Shown: in pieces, positions 1 to 8,288 of the stretch | How positions within the stretch are numbered: position 1 is the stretch's first letter | Layout: the number at the start of each line of letters is the position of its first letter | Made by a program: the position numbers and the translations under genes | The notes under the pieces: generated by a model | Seen by the model: the letters and a program-made list of their open reading frames with translations, nothing else | Told to the model about the DNA's origin: nothing | Database searches by the model: none | Origin: Pseudomonas sp. 30_B | GTDB taxonomy: Bacteria; Pseudomonadota; Gammaproteobacteria; Pseudomonadales; Pseudomonadaceae | Assembly (NCBI RefSeq): GCF_017491605.1 | Contig: NZ_JAFGYY010000028.1 | Coordinates: 1 to 64,000, forward strand | DNA length: 64,000 nucleotides | Reading direction: 5' to 3'

Positions 1-131
1 TCGCCCTCCTGCTCAGTGCCGTGACACAGGCCGACGGCATGCCCGATACCTCGGCTGCGCGGGGGGCTGCGGGGCAGCCGAGGTATCGGGCATGCCGTCG
101 GCCTGTGTCACGGCACTGAGCAGGAGGGCGA
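1..131. repeat. Perfect 58-bp inverted repeat at the window edge
   Basis: Bases 1-58 are the exact reverse complement of bases 74-131, separated by a 15-base G-rich centre (59-73). The right arm lies inside the 5' coding part of a small minus-strand gene with a signal peptide, so the left arm is a reversed copy of that coding sequence. A perfect coding-sequence hairpin starting at base 1 looks more like a fold-back (contig-end or chimeric read) than a biological palindrome, but the sequence alone cannot decide. Confidence 0.9.
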
Positions 132-156
132 AGGCCAGGAGAAGGGAACGGCACAT
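13..156 (-). CDS. Small secreted protein, broken by the inverted repeat
   Basis: Reading leftwards from the ATG at 156, preceded by a GGAG-type ribosome site, the product begins MCRSLLLAFALLLSAVTQA, a clear Sec signal peptide with an Ala-rich cleavage region. Around base 74 the reading enters the inverted repeat and becomes the reverse copy of itself, ending in a stop at 13-15 after 47 residues. The residues after roughly position 28 are therefore suspect. The intact gene presumably encoded a longer periplasmic or secreted protein. It is divergent from copZ and its CueR-type promoter, so a copper-related role is possible, but that is inference only; no family could be recognised. Confidence 0.45.
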   Translation of the reverse strand: MCRSLLLAFALLLSAVTQADGMPDTSAAPQPPAQPRYRACRRPVSRH

Positions 157-242
157 GGGCGTTCTCCGGGAGGGGATCATCCGGGCAGCTTGGCTGAGAG
201 CCTGACGCAGGACAAGCGTGTGGGAGCAAATTGCACAGGGGC

Positions 243-273
243 TTGACCTTGCCACGAGGGGAAGGTCGAGACT
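243..273 (+). promoter_or_regulatory. CueR-type (MerR family) copper-responsive promoter
   Basis: A -35 hexamer TTGACC (243-248) is followed by a dyad, GACCTTGCC at 245-253 and GGGAAGGTC at 259-267, and a weak -10 GAGACT at 268-273. The 19-base spacer and the ACCTTGCC/GGAAGGT dyad inside it are characteristic of CueR promoters, where the activator untwists an over-long spacer when Cu(I) binds. It points at copZ, which starts 37 bases further on. Promoter type is seen directly; the regulator itself is not in the window. Confidence 0.75.
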
Positions 274-309
274 GCATCCAACTCATCAACACACGACAGG
301 AGATTTCCC

Positions 310-507
310 ATGCATACCTTCCAAGTCAAAGGCATGAGCTGCGGTCACTGCGTACGGGCCATCACCCAGGCGGTACAGGCGCTGGATGCTGCCGCGGAAG
401 TTCAGGTCGACCTGGGCCAGGGTGAGGTGCGCGTCGCCAGCCGCCTGGACGATTCGGCCATTCTCGCGGCGATCCGCGAGGAGGGCTACGAGGCCGAAGC
501 GGCCTGA
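310..507 (+). CDS. copZ: CopZ-like copper chaperone (HMA domain)
   Basis: A 65-residue protein made of a single heavy-metal-associated domain. The metal site is GMSCGHC near residues 8-14, with the paired cysteines that bind Cu(I). The ferredoxin-like fold is complete, ending in EEGYEAEAA. Such chaperones buffer cytoplasmic Cu(I) and pass it to P-type ATPases or to CueR. An AGGAG ribosome site sits just before the ATG. The CueR-type promoter immediately upstream supports copper induction. It is single-domain and free-standing; no CopA ATPase is in the window. Assignment to the family is firm, the exact paralogue less so. Confidence 0.88.
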   Translation: MHTFQVKGMSCGHCVRAITQAVQALDAAAEVQVDLGQGEVRVASRLDDSAILAAIREEGYEAEAA

Positions 508-587
508 GAGCCTGTTGACGATCTGCTGCGCCTACTGCGGCTCCAGCTTGCGAGATCGTAAACGGGCTCTGAGTTCTTCATCCTTCC

Positions 588-608
588 GGGCCGGCATTGC
601 GCCGGCCC
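588..608. terminator. GC-rich hairpin between convergent copZ and tetR
   Basis: GGGCCGGC (588-595) pairs with GCCGGCCC (601-608) around a five-base loop. It lies between the convergent ends of copZ and the TetR gene. There is no strong T-run on either side, so it is at best a weak bidirectional terminator. Confidence 0.4.
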
Positions 609-613
609 ATCCG

Positions 614-1246
614 TCAGGCCTGAGGCGCGCTCCAGTCGCGCACCAGCCCCCTGAACAGCGCATCGAACAGGAAGCGGGTTTCCCGTTCCGCGTCGAATAG
701 CTCCGGGTCGCGCAGCCAGTCGCTGAGCAGGCCGAAAATCATCGCATGCACCGCGCGCGACGCGATCTGCGGCGTCACCCCCGGCATCAGCCGGCTGCGG
801 CAGCTCTCGCGGGTGAACAGTTGCTCGCAGAGTTCGATGAACTGACGGACGAAATGGTTGTGGCGTTCTTCCGCGTCGCGCAGTTCGTCAGTGAACTCGC
901 AGCGCTGCAACAGGATGGTGAGAATGCGCCGGCGTTGCGGGTGACGCGCCAGGTTCTCGATGACTTCCACGCTCAATTCGAACAGCGACTGGATCGGGTC
1001 GTGCCCGTCGCAGCCGGAGAGACGCTGCGCCAGTTGTTCGGGAGGCAGGCGTACCTGGTTGAGCAGGTCATTGAATAGATGAGCCTTGTTCTGGAAGTGC
1101 CAATACACCGCGCCACGGGTTACGCCGGCACTTCTGGCGATCTCTTCCAGGCTCGTATTGGAGACGCCCTTGGCCAGAAAAAGCTGCTCGGCGGAGTCGA
1201 GAATTGTCTGCCGGGTCTTTTCCGAATCTTCTTTAGTTCTTCTCAT
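614..1246 (-). CDS. TetR/AcrR-family repressor of the adjacent RND operon
   Basis: A 210-residue repressor, normal length for AcrR/TtgR-type regulators. The N-terminal helix-turn-helix is visible at about residues 23-52 (TSLEEIARSAGVTRGAVYWH); the C-terminal part resembles the AcrR ligand-binding domain. The start at MRRTKED was chosen because family members begin this way; an upstream ATG at 1276 would add ten unconserved residues. It is divergent from the membrane-fusion and RND pump genes across a 155-base gap containing a good palindrome, the standard layout of a local efflux repressor released by a hydrophobic drug. It resembles MexL, TtgR and AcrR generally; I do not assign one name. 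Confidence 0.85.
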   Translation of the reverse strand: MRRTKEDSEKTRQTILDSAEQLFLAKGVSNTSLEEIARSAGVTRGAVYWHFQNKAHLFNDLLNQVRLPPEQLAQRLSGCDGHDPIQSLFELSVEVIENLARHPQRRRILTILLQRCEFTDELRDAEERHNHFVRQFIELCEQLFTRESCRSRLMPGVTPQIASRAVHAMIFGLLSDWLRDPELFDAERETRFLFDALFRGLVRDWSAPQA

Positions 1247-1306
1247 GGCGCTTACTGGTATACAGGCTAGGATCACTACTTAGTTGGCAGTTTACTGATT
1301 TTAAAG

Positions 1307-1321
1307 TACGAACAGTCCGTA
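1307..1321. promoter_or_regulatory. Candidate TetR operator
   Basis: TACGAACAGTCCGTA is an imperfect palindrome (12 of 15 positions symmetric) about 80 bases before the membrane-fusion gene and 60 bases from the repressor start. A TTGGCA hexamer lies 17 bases upstream of its left half, so the site would cover a plausible -10 region. Size and place fit AcrR/MexL-type operators. Binding by the neighbouring repressor is inferred. Confidence 0.5.
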
Positions 1322-1401
1322 TCCGGCACTGGCGCAAGTGAACTCCTCTCAGTCAATATTCCTACCGTCCCGCTTTTTCTGACTTTCCATGGAGAGGTTA
1401 C

Positions 1402-2586
1402 ATGCAGTTCGTCCGCCGTTTGCCCTTTGCAATTGCTGTATTCGGCTTACCTGCCTTATTCGCTACGGCGCTTCAGGCTGAGGACAAACCTGCTGTCGCT
1501 GCACCCCCTCCGCCGCCGGTGACGGTTGAAGTCGCCAAGGCCACCGTCGTACCCGTGACCCTGGAGTACGCCGCCCGCACCGCCGGCTACCGGGAGGTCG
1601 AGGTTCGCGCCCAGGTCAGCGGCATCCTGCAACGCCGCACCTATGAAGAAGGCCGCCCGGTGAAGGAAGGACAGGTGCTGTTCCGCATCGATCCGCGTCC
1701 TTACCAGGCCGCGCTGGGCCAGGCCCAGGGCGCGCTGGCACAGGCCCAGGCGCGCTACCGCCAGACCGACCGCGATCTGCGCCGTATCCGTGAACTGCAG
1801 AAGAAGGGCTTCGCCAGCGAAAGCGAACTGGACCGCTACATCTCCAACTTCGAACAGGCCAAGGCCGACGTCGAAGCCGCCCGCGCCAACGTGCAGGCCA
1901 AGCAGATCGACCTCAACTACACCACCGTGACCGCGCCGATCTCCGGCATGGCGAGTAAGGAAGTGCGTTCCGAAGGCAGCCTGGTGGCCGCCGCCGATCC
2001 GGGCTCCAGCCTGCTCACCAAGCTCACCCAGCTCGACCCGGTATACGTCAACTTCGCCTACCCCGATACCGAGGCCGCGCGCCTGCGCGATGGCGTGCAG
2101 AGCGGCCGGCTGAGCCTGCCGGCGGACGGCAAGCTGAGCGCCGAGCTGCACTTCGGTGACGGCAGTCAGTACGGCATCGACGGCGTGGTCGACTTCACCG
2201 ACAGCTTCGTCAACACCGGCACCGGCACGGTGAATGCCCGCGCCGTGGTGCCCAACCCGAAAAACCAGCTGATTCCCGGCCAGTTCGTCCGTGTGCTGGT
2301 CAAGGGCATCACCCGCAAGAACGCCGTCACGCTGCCTGAGCGCGCGTTGGCCCAGGGCCCGCGCGGCACCTTCGTCTACGTCGTGGACAAGGACGGTATC
2401 GCCCGCGTGCGCCAAGTCACCACGTCGCAGACGGTGAACGGCCGCTGGGTCATCGAGGCCGGGGTGGATGCCGGCGACAAGGTCATCGTGGACGGCCTGA
2501 TCAAGGTTCGTCCCGATCAGCCGGTCAAGCCGGTAGAAGGTGGCGCGCAGCAGCCTGCGGCCAATACCGCCCAGACCCAGTCCTAA
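1402..2586 (+). CDS. RND efflux periplasmic adaptor (membrane fusion protein)
   Basis: A 394-residue HlyD/AcrA-family adaptor bridging an inner-membrane RND pump and an outer-membrane channel. A cleavable signal peptide covers about residues 1-27 (ending ALQAED); there is no lipobox cysteine, unlike MexA or AcrA, so the protein is probably soluble or membrane-associated by protein contact. The barrel-sandwich (VRAQVSGILQRR, about residue 70), a helical hairpin rich in Gln/Ala (about 105-170) and the TAPISG motif follow in order. A GAGAGG ribosome site precedes the ATG. The stop is 12 bases from the pump gene, with which it forms an operon repressed by the divergent TetR protein. Confidence 0.9.
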   Translation: MQFVRRLPFAIAVFGLPALFATALQAEDKPAVAAPPPPPVTVEVAKATVVPVTLEYAARTAGYREVEVRAQVSGILQRRTYEEGRPVKEGQVLFRIDPRPYQAALGQAQGALAQAQARYRQTDRDLRRIRELQKKGFASESELDRYISNFEQAKADVEAARANVQAKQIDLNYTTVTAPISGMASKEVRSEGSLVAAADPGSSLLTKLTQLDPVYVNFAYPDTEAARLRDGVQSGRLSLPADGKLSAELHFGDGSQYGIDGVVDFTDSFVNTGTGTVNARAVVPNPKNQLIPGQFVRVLVKGITRKNAVTLPERALAQGPRGTFVYVVDKDGIARVRQVTTSQTVNGRWVIEAGVDAGDKVIVDGLIKVRPDQPVKPVEGGAQQPAANTAQTQS

Positions 2587-2598
2587 GGAGCGCCCATC

Positions 2599-5500
2599 GT
2601 GATTTCGCGCTTCTTCATCGATCGTCCGATCTTCGCCATGGTCATCTCCATCATCTTCCTGCTGGGCGGGATGGCGGCCATGCATGCCTTGCCGATTGCC
2701 CAGTACCCGGAGATCCTGCCGCCGCAGGTGTCGGTGACCACCAACTATCCGGGCGCCAGTTCCCAGGTGATCGCGGAAACCGTCGCCGCCCCGCTGGAAC
2801 AGGAAATCAACGGCGTCGAAGGCATGATCTACCAGCTGTCCACCTCCGACAGCAGCGGTGCCATGACCCTCACCGTGTACTTCCAGGTCGGCACCGATCC
2901 CGACCAGGCGACCATCAACGTCAACAACAAGGTGCAGGCCGCGCTGGCCAAGCTGCCGCAGGAAGTGCGCCGGCAGGGCGTGAAGGTGCAGAAGAAGTCT
3001 TCGGACATCCTGCAGCTGGTGATCCTGTATTCGCCGGACAACTCGGTCGACCCGGTACAGATCAGTAACTACGCGCTGATCAACGTGATCGACGAGCTCA
3101 AGCGCCTGCCCGGCGTGGGCGACGTCACCCAGTTCGGTGCCAAGGATTACTCCATGCGCATCTGGCTGCGCCCGGACAAGCTGGCGCAGTACAACCTGAC
3201 GCCGACCGACGTGGTCAACGCCATCCAGGAGCAGAACTCGCAGTTCGCCGCCGGCAACTTCGGCAAGGAACCTCTGCACACCCCGCAGGACTTCACCTAC
3301 ACGGTGAGCACCCAGGGTCGATTCTCCGATCCGAAGCAGTTCGAAAGCATCATCCTGCGCACCGACAGCACCGGCGCCAGCCTGCTGCTCAAGGATGTCG
3401 CCCGGGTCGAACTGGGGGCACAGGACTACTCGATGATGACCACGCTGAACGGCCAGCAGAACGCGGCCTTCGGTGTGTACCTGCAACCCGGCGCCAACGC
3501 CCTGGACACCGCCGAGGCCGTGCGCAGCACCATGGACCGGCTGTCCAAACGCTTCCCGCAGGGCATCGTCTACACCATCCCCTACGACACCACGGTGTTC
3601 GTGAAGGTGTCCATCGAGGAGGTGGTGCACACCTTCTTCGAGGCCCTGGTGCTGGTGATGCTGGTGGTCTACCTGTTCCTGCAGAACATTCGCGCCACCC
3701 TGATCCCGGTACTGGCGATCCCGGTGTCGCTGGTCGGCACCTTCGCCGGCATGTACCTGCTGGGCTTCTCCATCAACCTGTTGACCCTGTTCGGCCTGGT
3801 GCTGGCGATTGGCATCGTGGTGGACGACGCCATCGTGGTGCTGGAGAACGTCGAACGGGTGATGCGAACGGAGAAGCTCGGCCCACGGGAGGCCGCGATC
3901 AAGGCCATGGAGGAGGTGACGGGTCCGATCGTCGCCATCGTCCTGGTGCTCTGCGCGGTGTTCGTGCCGGTTGGCTTCCTCGGCGGCCTCGCCGGGCAGA
4001 TGTACCAGCAGTTCGCGATCACCATTGCGGTGTCCGTGGTGATCTCCGGCATCGTCGCGCTGACCTTGTCACCCGCACTCTGCGCACTGATCCTCAAGCC
4101 CGAGCACAAGGAGCCCGCGGCGCCGTTCCGCTGGTTCAACCGCATGTTCGACAAGGCCACCGAAGGCTATGGCGCGGGCGTGCAGTTCTTCCTCAAGCGC
4201 GCGTCCATCGGCCTGCTGCTGGTCGGCGGGATGATCGCGCTGATGGTGGTGCTGTTCGAGCGGGTACCCGGCTCGCTGGTGCCTGACGAGGACCAGGGCT
4301 ATGTGCTCAATGCCTACATCCTGCCGCCGGCCTCTTCGCTCAAGCGCACCGAGGAACTGACCAGTGCGGTCTCCGAGCAGCTGCAGAAGCATCCGGCGGT
4401 CAAGGACGTGGTGACCTTCTCCGGCCTGAACATCCTGACCAACACCAACGTCACCAGCGCGGGTGTGTCCTTCGTGACCCTGAAGGACTGGAAGGAGCGC
4501 CAGGAACCGTCGCTGGATGCGCGCAACCTGACGCGCACCTTCATGGGCATGGGCGCGCGTGAGCAGGACGGTGTGACCCTGTCGTTCAACCCGCCGCCGA
4601 TCACCGGCATGTCCACCACCGGCGGCTTCGAGGCCTACATCCAGGACCGCAGCGGCGGCACCCCGGAGCAGCTTCAGGCAACCGTGCAGAAGTTCATGGC
4701 CGCGGCGGCCAAGCGTCCCGAACTGGCCGGCGTGACCACCACCTTCAACGCCGACGTGCCGCAGTACTACATCGACCTGGATCGCACCAAGGCACGTGCC
4801 TTCGGCGTGGCCATCGACGATGTGTTCACCGCCATGCAGTCGACCTTCGGCGCCTACTACGTCAACGACTTCAGCCTGTTCGGCCGTACCTGGAAGGTGA
4901 ACCTGCAGTCCGAGTCGGATTTCCGTCGCAAGCCGGAGGATCTCAAACAGGTCTACGTGCGCTCCGTCACCGGCGACCTGATCCCGCTGGCGACGCTGGT
5001 ACAGGTCAAGCGCATCCTGGCTCCGGATACCTTCTCGCGCTTCAACGTGTTCCCCGCGGCCAAGCTGCTCGGCGGCCCGGCACCGGGCTACAGCTCCGGC
5101 CAGGCGCTGGCGGCTATGCAGGAGGTGGCGGACCAGACCCTCGGCCAGGACTACATGCTGACCTGGATCGGCTCGGCCTATCAGGAACTGGAGGCCCAGG
5201 GTTCGGGTGGCCAGGCGTTCATCTTCGGCCTGATCCTGGTGTTCCTCATCCTGGCGGCGCAGTACGAGCGCTGGTCGCTGCCGCTGGCGGTGGTCACGGC
5301 GGTGCCCTTCGCGGTATTCGGCGCCATCCTCGCCATCTGGCTGCGCGGCATCGACAACGACGTGTACTTCCAGGTGGGCCTGGTGACGCTGATCGGCCTG
5401 GCGGCGAAGAACGCCATTCTGATCATCGAGTTCGCCGTGCTCTGCCGTGAAGAGCAGGGCATGGGGCCGGTCGAAGCGGCGCTGGAAGCGGCCAAGCTGC

Positions 5501-5751
5501 GCTTCCGCCCGATCGTGATGACCTCGCTGGCCTTCATCCTGGGTTGCGTACCGTTGGCGATCAGTACCGGCGCAGGCTCGGCCAGCCGTCACTCGATCGG
5601 CACCGGGGTGATCGGCGGCATGCTCGCCGCGACCCTGCTGGCGACCTTCCTCATCCCGATGTTCTACATGCTGGTGGAGTCGTTCTCCGACAAGCTTTCC
5701 AGCCGCAAGAAGAAGGACAAGCCCGTAGAGGGCGAGGCTCACAAGGCCTGA
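2599..5751 (+). CDS. RND multidrug efflux pump, inner-membrane subunit (HAE1 family)
   Basis: A 1050-residue AcrB/MexB-type proton/drug antiporter with two repeats of a large periplasmic loop and twelve membrane helices. The start MISRFFIDRPIFA is typical; the start codon is GTG with AAGGAG nine bases upstream. Proton-relay residues are present: Asp409-Asp410 in GIVVDDAIVV and Lys937 in AAKNAILIIEFA. It uses proton entry to pump amphipathic drugs from the periplasm or membrane outwards. No outer-membrane factor gene follows (the next gene is an MFS exporter after a terminator), so it must borrow one such as OprM, as MexXY and MexJK do. The substrate range cannot be read from sequence. Confidence 0.93.
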   Translation: MISRFFIDRPIFAMVISIIFLLGGMAAMHALPIAQYPEILPPQVSVTTNYPGASSQVIAETVAAPLEQEINGVEGMIYQLSTSDSSGAMTLTVYFQVGTDPDQATINVNNKVQAALAKLPQEVRRQGVKVQKKSSDILQLVILYSPDNSVDPVQISNYALINVIDELKRLPGVGDVTQFGAKDYSMRIWLRPDKLAQYNLTPTDVVNAIQEQNSQFAAGNFGKEPLHTPQDFTYTVSTQGRFSDPKQFESIILRTDSTGASLLLKDVARVELGAQDYSMMTTLNGQQNAAFGVYLQPGANALDTAEAVRSTMDRLSKRFPQGIVYTIPYDTTVFVKVSIEEVVHTFFEALVLVMLVVYLFLQNIRATLIPVLAIPVSLVGTFAGMYLLGFSINLLTLFGLVLAIGIVVDDAIVVLENVERVMRTEKLGPREAAIKAMEEVTGPIVAIVLVLCAVFVPVGFLGGLAGQMYQQFAITIAVSVVISGIVALTLSPALCALILKPEHKEPAAPFRWFNRMFDKATEGYGAGVQFFLKRASIGLLLVGGMIALMVVLFERVPGSLVPDEDQGYVLNAYILPPASSLKRTEELTSAVSEQLQKHPAVKDVVTFSGLNILTNTNVTSAGVSFVTLKDWKERQEPSLDARNLTRTFMGMGAREQDGVTLSFNPPPITGMSTTGGFEAYIQDRSGGTPEQLQATVQKFMAAAAKRPELAGVTTTFNADVPQYYIDLDRTKARAFGVAIDDVFTAMQSTFGAYYVNDFSLFGRTWKVNLQSESDFRRKPEDLKQVYVRSVTGDLIPLATLVQVKRILAPDTFSRFNVFPAAKLLGGPAPGYSSGQALAAMQEVADQTLGQDYMLTWIGSAYQELEAQGSGGQAFIFGLILVFLILAAQYERWSLPLAVVTAVPFAVFGAILAIWLRGIDNDVYFQVGLVTLIGLAAKNAILIIEFAVLCREEQGMGPVEAALEAAKLRFRPIVMTSLAFILGCVPLAISTGAGSASRHSIGTGVIGGMLAATLLATFLIPMFYMLVESFSDKLSSRKKKDKPVEGEAHKA

Positions 5752-5756
5752 AGCCA

Positions 5757-5785
5757 GGACGGACCGGCAGCCTGCCGGTCCGTCC
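5757..5785 (+). terminator. Terminator of the RND operon
   Basis: A 13-bp perfect stem GGACGGACCGGCA / TGCCGGTCCGTCC with a GCC loop begins six bases after the pump stop codon, followed by a short T-rich stretch. Confidence 0.7.
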
Positions 5786-5940
5786 TACCACCTTTTCGGG
5801 AATTGATTAGTGAGCTTGCTAATTTCCCGGCCCTTGTCACAATGCAAGGCTTCGTCGCGCAGCGCTTTCGCGGCAGAACCTTACACGCCGTCCGCCCTGG
5901 CGCCTGAGCCGCCACCGCCGGTGTGTGTCCAGGTGACCTC

Positions 5941-7116
5941 ATGAATCTCCGAATCCTGCTGATCCTTGGCGCCCTGAGTGCCTTCGGGCCGATGGCCATC
6001 GACTTCTATTTGCCCAGCTTCCCGGCGCTGGCGCATGCCTTCGACACCGACGTCGAGCACATCCAGCTGAGCCTGTCGGCGTATTTCGCGGGCCTCGCCA
6101 TTGGCCAGCTGCTCTATGGCCCGTTGGCCGATCGCATCGGGCGGCGCATCCCGCTGCTGGTGGGGGTGGGCATCTTTACCCTGGCGTCGCTGGCCTGCGC
6201 CTTCGCGCCGGACCTGGAATGGCTGATCGCGGCGCGCTTCATCCAGGCGCTGGGAGGCTGCGCAGGCATGGTGATTTCGCGGGCGGTGGTGCGCGACCTG
6301 TGCGACCCGATTGCCGCCGCCAAGGCCTTCTCGCAACTGATGCTGGTGATGGGGTTGGCGCCGATCCTCGCGCCGCTGGGCGGCGGGCTGCTGCTGAAGC
6401 TCTCCGGCTGGCAGTCGATCTTCTATAGCCTGATGCTGTTCAGCGCCCTGGCCGGCGCGGCCATCGCGCTGTGGCTGCCGGAAACCATTCCGGCCGGTCC
6501 GCGCGCGCCCTTGCGGGGGGCCGGGCGGCAGTACCTGGCGCTGTTCGCCGACCGCTCCTTCCTGACCTATGCAATGACCGGCGGCTTTGCCGTCGCCGGG
6601 ATGTTCTCCTACATCGCCGGCTCACCCTTCGTGTTCATCCAGCTCTATGGCGTGCCGGCGGAACATTACGGCTGGATCTTCGGCAGTAACGCGGCGGGTT
6701 TCATTCTGACGGCGCAGGTGAATGCGCGGCTGCTGCGCTATCGCGGGCCGGGTTTCTGGCTGCGCAGGGCGGTATGGGTGTATTTCGCCTGCGGCGCCAC
6801 ACTGCTGGCGGTCACCCTGGCCAAGCCGGCGCAGTTGTGGCCGCTGCTGATCCCGTTGTTCGGCGCCATTGCCTGCCTGGGCTTCCTGCTGCCCAACACC
6901 GGGGCCTGTGCCATGGCCAGCCAGGGTCGCCACGCCGGAAGCGCGTCGGCCCTGATGGGGAGTCTGCAGTTCACCGTGGCGGCGGGCGCTTCGGCATTGG
7001 TCGGCGCGCTGCACGACGGTTCGGCCCTGCCGATGGCGCTGGTGATCACCGCCTGCGGTCTGGCTGCCGCGCTGCTGGGCTGGTCCAGCGGACAGATCAG
7101 CAGTCGCGCCGCCTGA
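5941..7116 (+). CDS. Bcr/CflA-type MFS drug exporter
   Basis: A 391-residue major facilitator with twelve predicted hydrophobic segments. MAIDFYLPSFPAL in helix 1 and YGPLADRIGRRIPLL in the helix 2-3 loop are hallmarks of the Bcr/CflA drug:proton antiporter subfamily, as is RAVVRDL in the helix 4-5 region. Members export bicyclomycin, chloramphenicol, sulfonamides or, in some cases, cysteine and peptides. The ATG at 5941 was chosen over one 18 bases upstream because MNLRILLILGALSAFGP is the usual start and an AGGTGA sequence precedes it. It stands alone after the RND terminator, so is probably transcribed separately. Substrate unknown. Confidence 0.88.
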   Translation: MNLRILLILGALSAFGPMAIDFYLPSFPALAHAFDTDVEHIQLSLSAYFAGLAIGQLLYGPLADRIGRRIPLLVGVGIFTLASLACAFAPDLEWLIAARFIQALGGCAGMVISRAVVRDLCDPIAAAKAFSQLMLVMGLAPILAPLGGGLLLKLSGWQSIFYSLMLFSALAGAAIALWLPETIPAGPRAPLRGAGRQYLALFADRSFLTYAMTGGFAVAGMFSYIAGSPFVFIQLYGVPAEHYGWIFGSNAAGFILTAQVNARLLRYRGPGFWLRRAVWVYFACGATLLAVTLAKPAQLWPLLIPLFGAIACLGFLLPNTGACAMASQGRHAGSASALMGSLQFTVAAGASALVGALHDGSALPMALVITACGLAAALLGWSSGQISSRAA

Positions 7117-7122
7117 GTGGCG

Positions 7123-7302
7123 TCAGCCCGCGGCGCGTTGGCGCATCTCGGGCAAGTGGTGCGGTGCCCGCAACCGGGCTTCCAGGGTCTCGACGAAGGA
7201 GCGAGCTTCCCGCTCGCTGCGGAAGCCGACGGCCTGCTGATCCAGGCAGACTTCCCAAGGCTGATTCTTGTTGGCGGACGACGGGCGAACGAGGATGTGC
7301 AT
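7123..7302 (-). CDS. Small conserved hypothetical protein
   Basis: A 59-residue soluble protein beginning MHILVRPSSANKNQPW, with Glu/Arg-rich helix SEREARSFVETLEARL. The ATG at 7302 has CAGGGG eight bases upstream; a GTG three codons earlier is the alternative. It sits between a convergent MFS gene and the AraC regulator. The pattern (short strand region followed by a charged helix) looks like a real, probably Pseudomonas-restricted, protein, but I recognise no function. Confidence 0.6.
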   Translation of the reverse strand: MHILVRPSSANKNQPWEVCLDQQAVGFRSEREARSFVETLEARLRAPHHLPEMRQRAAG

Positions 7303-7406
7303 GATGGGCACCCCTGAACGGTCTTGGAAGGGATTCTCAGTGTAGACCCGTCACCGATCGGTAAAAGATGCGACACAAGGTCGCCGACAGCCGGCCGCTC
7401 CCCCCT

Positions 7407-8288
7407 TCACGCGCCGCCGTGGCCCTGGCTCAGGCGCCGGCGATAGGCACTGGGCGAGAGCCCCATGACCTTGCTGAAAAGTCTTGAAAAGTAATAGCTG
7501 TCGTCATACCCCACGGCCTGGCTGACCTGTGCAATGCCGCAGGCGCTGCTGTCCAGCAGTTGGCAGGCGTACTCGATCTTCAGGTGCAGGAAGTGCTGGA
7601 TCGGCGTGCGTCCGGTGAGCGCCCGGTAGCGGTTGACGAAGTGGAACTTGGAGAGGTTGCAGAAGGCTGCCAGCTGCGGCAGCTCCAGGCGCTGGTGCAG
7701 GTTGTCGCGCATGTAGGCGTGCAGGCCGTCCAGGTCGAGCCCGGCATCGCGTACGGGGTGCAGCAGCGGCAGCTGGCAGAGCAGGGCGCGCAGGCGGCTG
7801 GCGGCGAGGAGGAAGGGCTGGAATCGGTAGCCGCTCCGGCGTGCTTCCAGCAGTTGGGCGAAGCCGCTGACCAGGGCGTGCTGCAGGCCCCAGTGGCGCA
7901 CGGGAGAGTCCCCGTAGCCGGCCGCGTGGCGCAGCCAGTCGGCGCCGTCGCCGCGCAGGTGCACCCAGTGGATAGTCCAGGGATTGGCCGTATCGGCATG
8001 GTAGGCGTGGGCCATGCCGGGCGGCAGCCAGATCAGGTCGCCACAGCCGACCGCATGAGCCTGCCCCCGGGCGTCGAGCTCGCCCTGGCCTTCGCTGCAG
8101 TAGATCAGCAGGTGATCGTCATGCTGCTCGCGGCTCATCTGGTGGTCGCGGGCGCGGCGGTAGTGGCCCAGGGAGCTGGGGTACAGGTCATGGCTGAGCG
8201 GGTGCGTGGCGAGCTTGTGCAGCAGCGCCGGCGGCAGCACCAGGCGCAGGCTGTCGGCGGGAAGGGGCCAATCCGAGGTTCTCGACAT
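7407..8288 (-). CDS. AraC-family transcriptional regulator
   Basis: A 293-residue activator with an N-terminal cupin-like sensing domain (about residues 35-120, with CSEGQGELDARG and WLPPGMAHAYHAD) and a C-terminal double helix-turn-helix (about 190-285, ending GLSPSAYRRR). The GYDDSYYFSRLFSKVMG stretch is the usual second recognition helix region. It is divergent from a propionyl-CoA synthetase. In P. aeruginosa an AraC regulator, MmsR, controls valine/propionate genes next to a similar acyl-CoA synthetase; here the mmsAB genes are not between them. A role in branched-chain or short-chain acid use is inferred from this neighbour. Confidence 0.85.
   Translation of the reverse strand: MSRTSDWPLPADSLRLVLPPALLHKLATHPLSHDLYPSSLGHYRRARDHQMSREQHDDHLLIYCSEGQGELDARGQAHAVGCGDLIWLPPGMAHAYHADTANPWTIHWVHLRGDGADWLRHAAGYGDSPVRHWGLQHALVSGFAQLLEARRSGYRFQPFLLAASRLRALLCQLPLLHPVRDAGLDLDGLHAYMRDNLHQRLELPQLAAFCNLSKFHFVNRYRALTGRTPIQHFLHLKIEYACQLLDSSACGIAQVSQAVGYDDSYYFSRLFSKVMGLSPSAYRRRLSQGHGGA

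Noticed and set aside
310..5751. A MexPQ-OpmE-type copper-linked efflux operon
   Set aside because: The pump operon has its own TetR repressor, no CueR dyad of its own and no outer-membrane factor gene.
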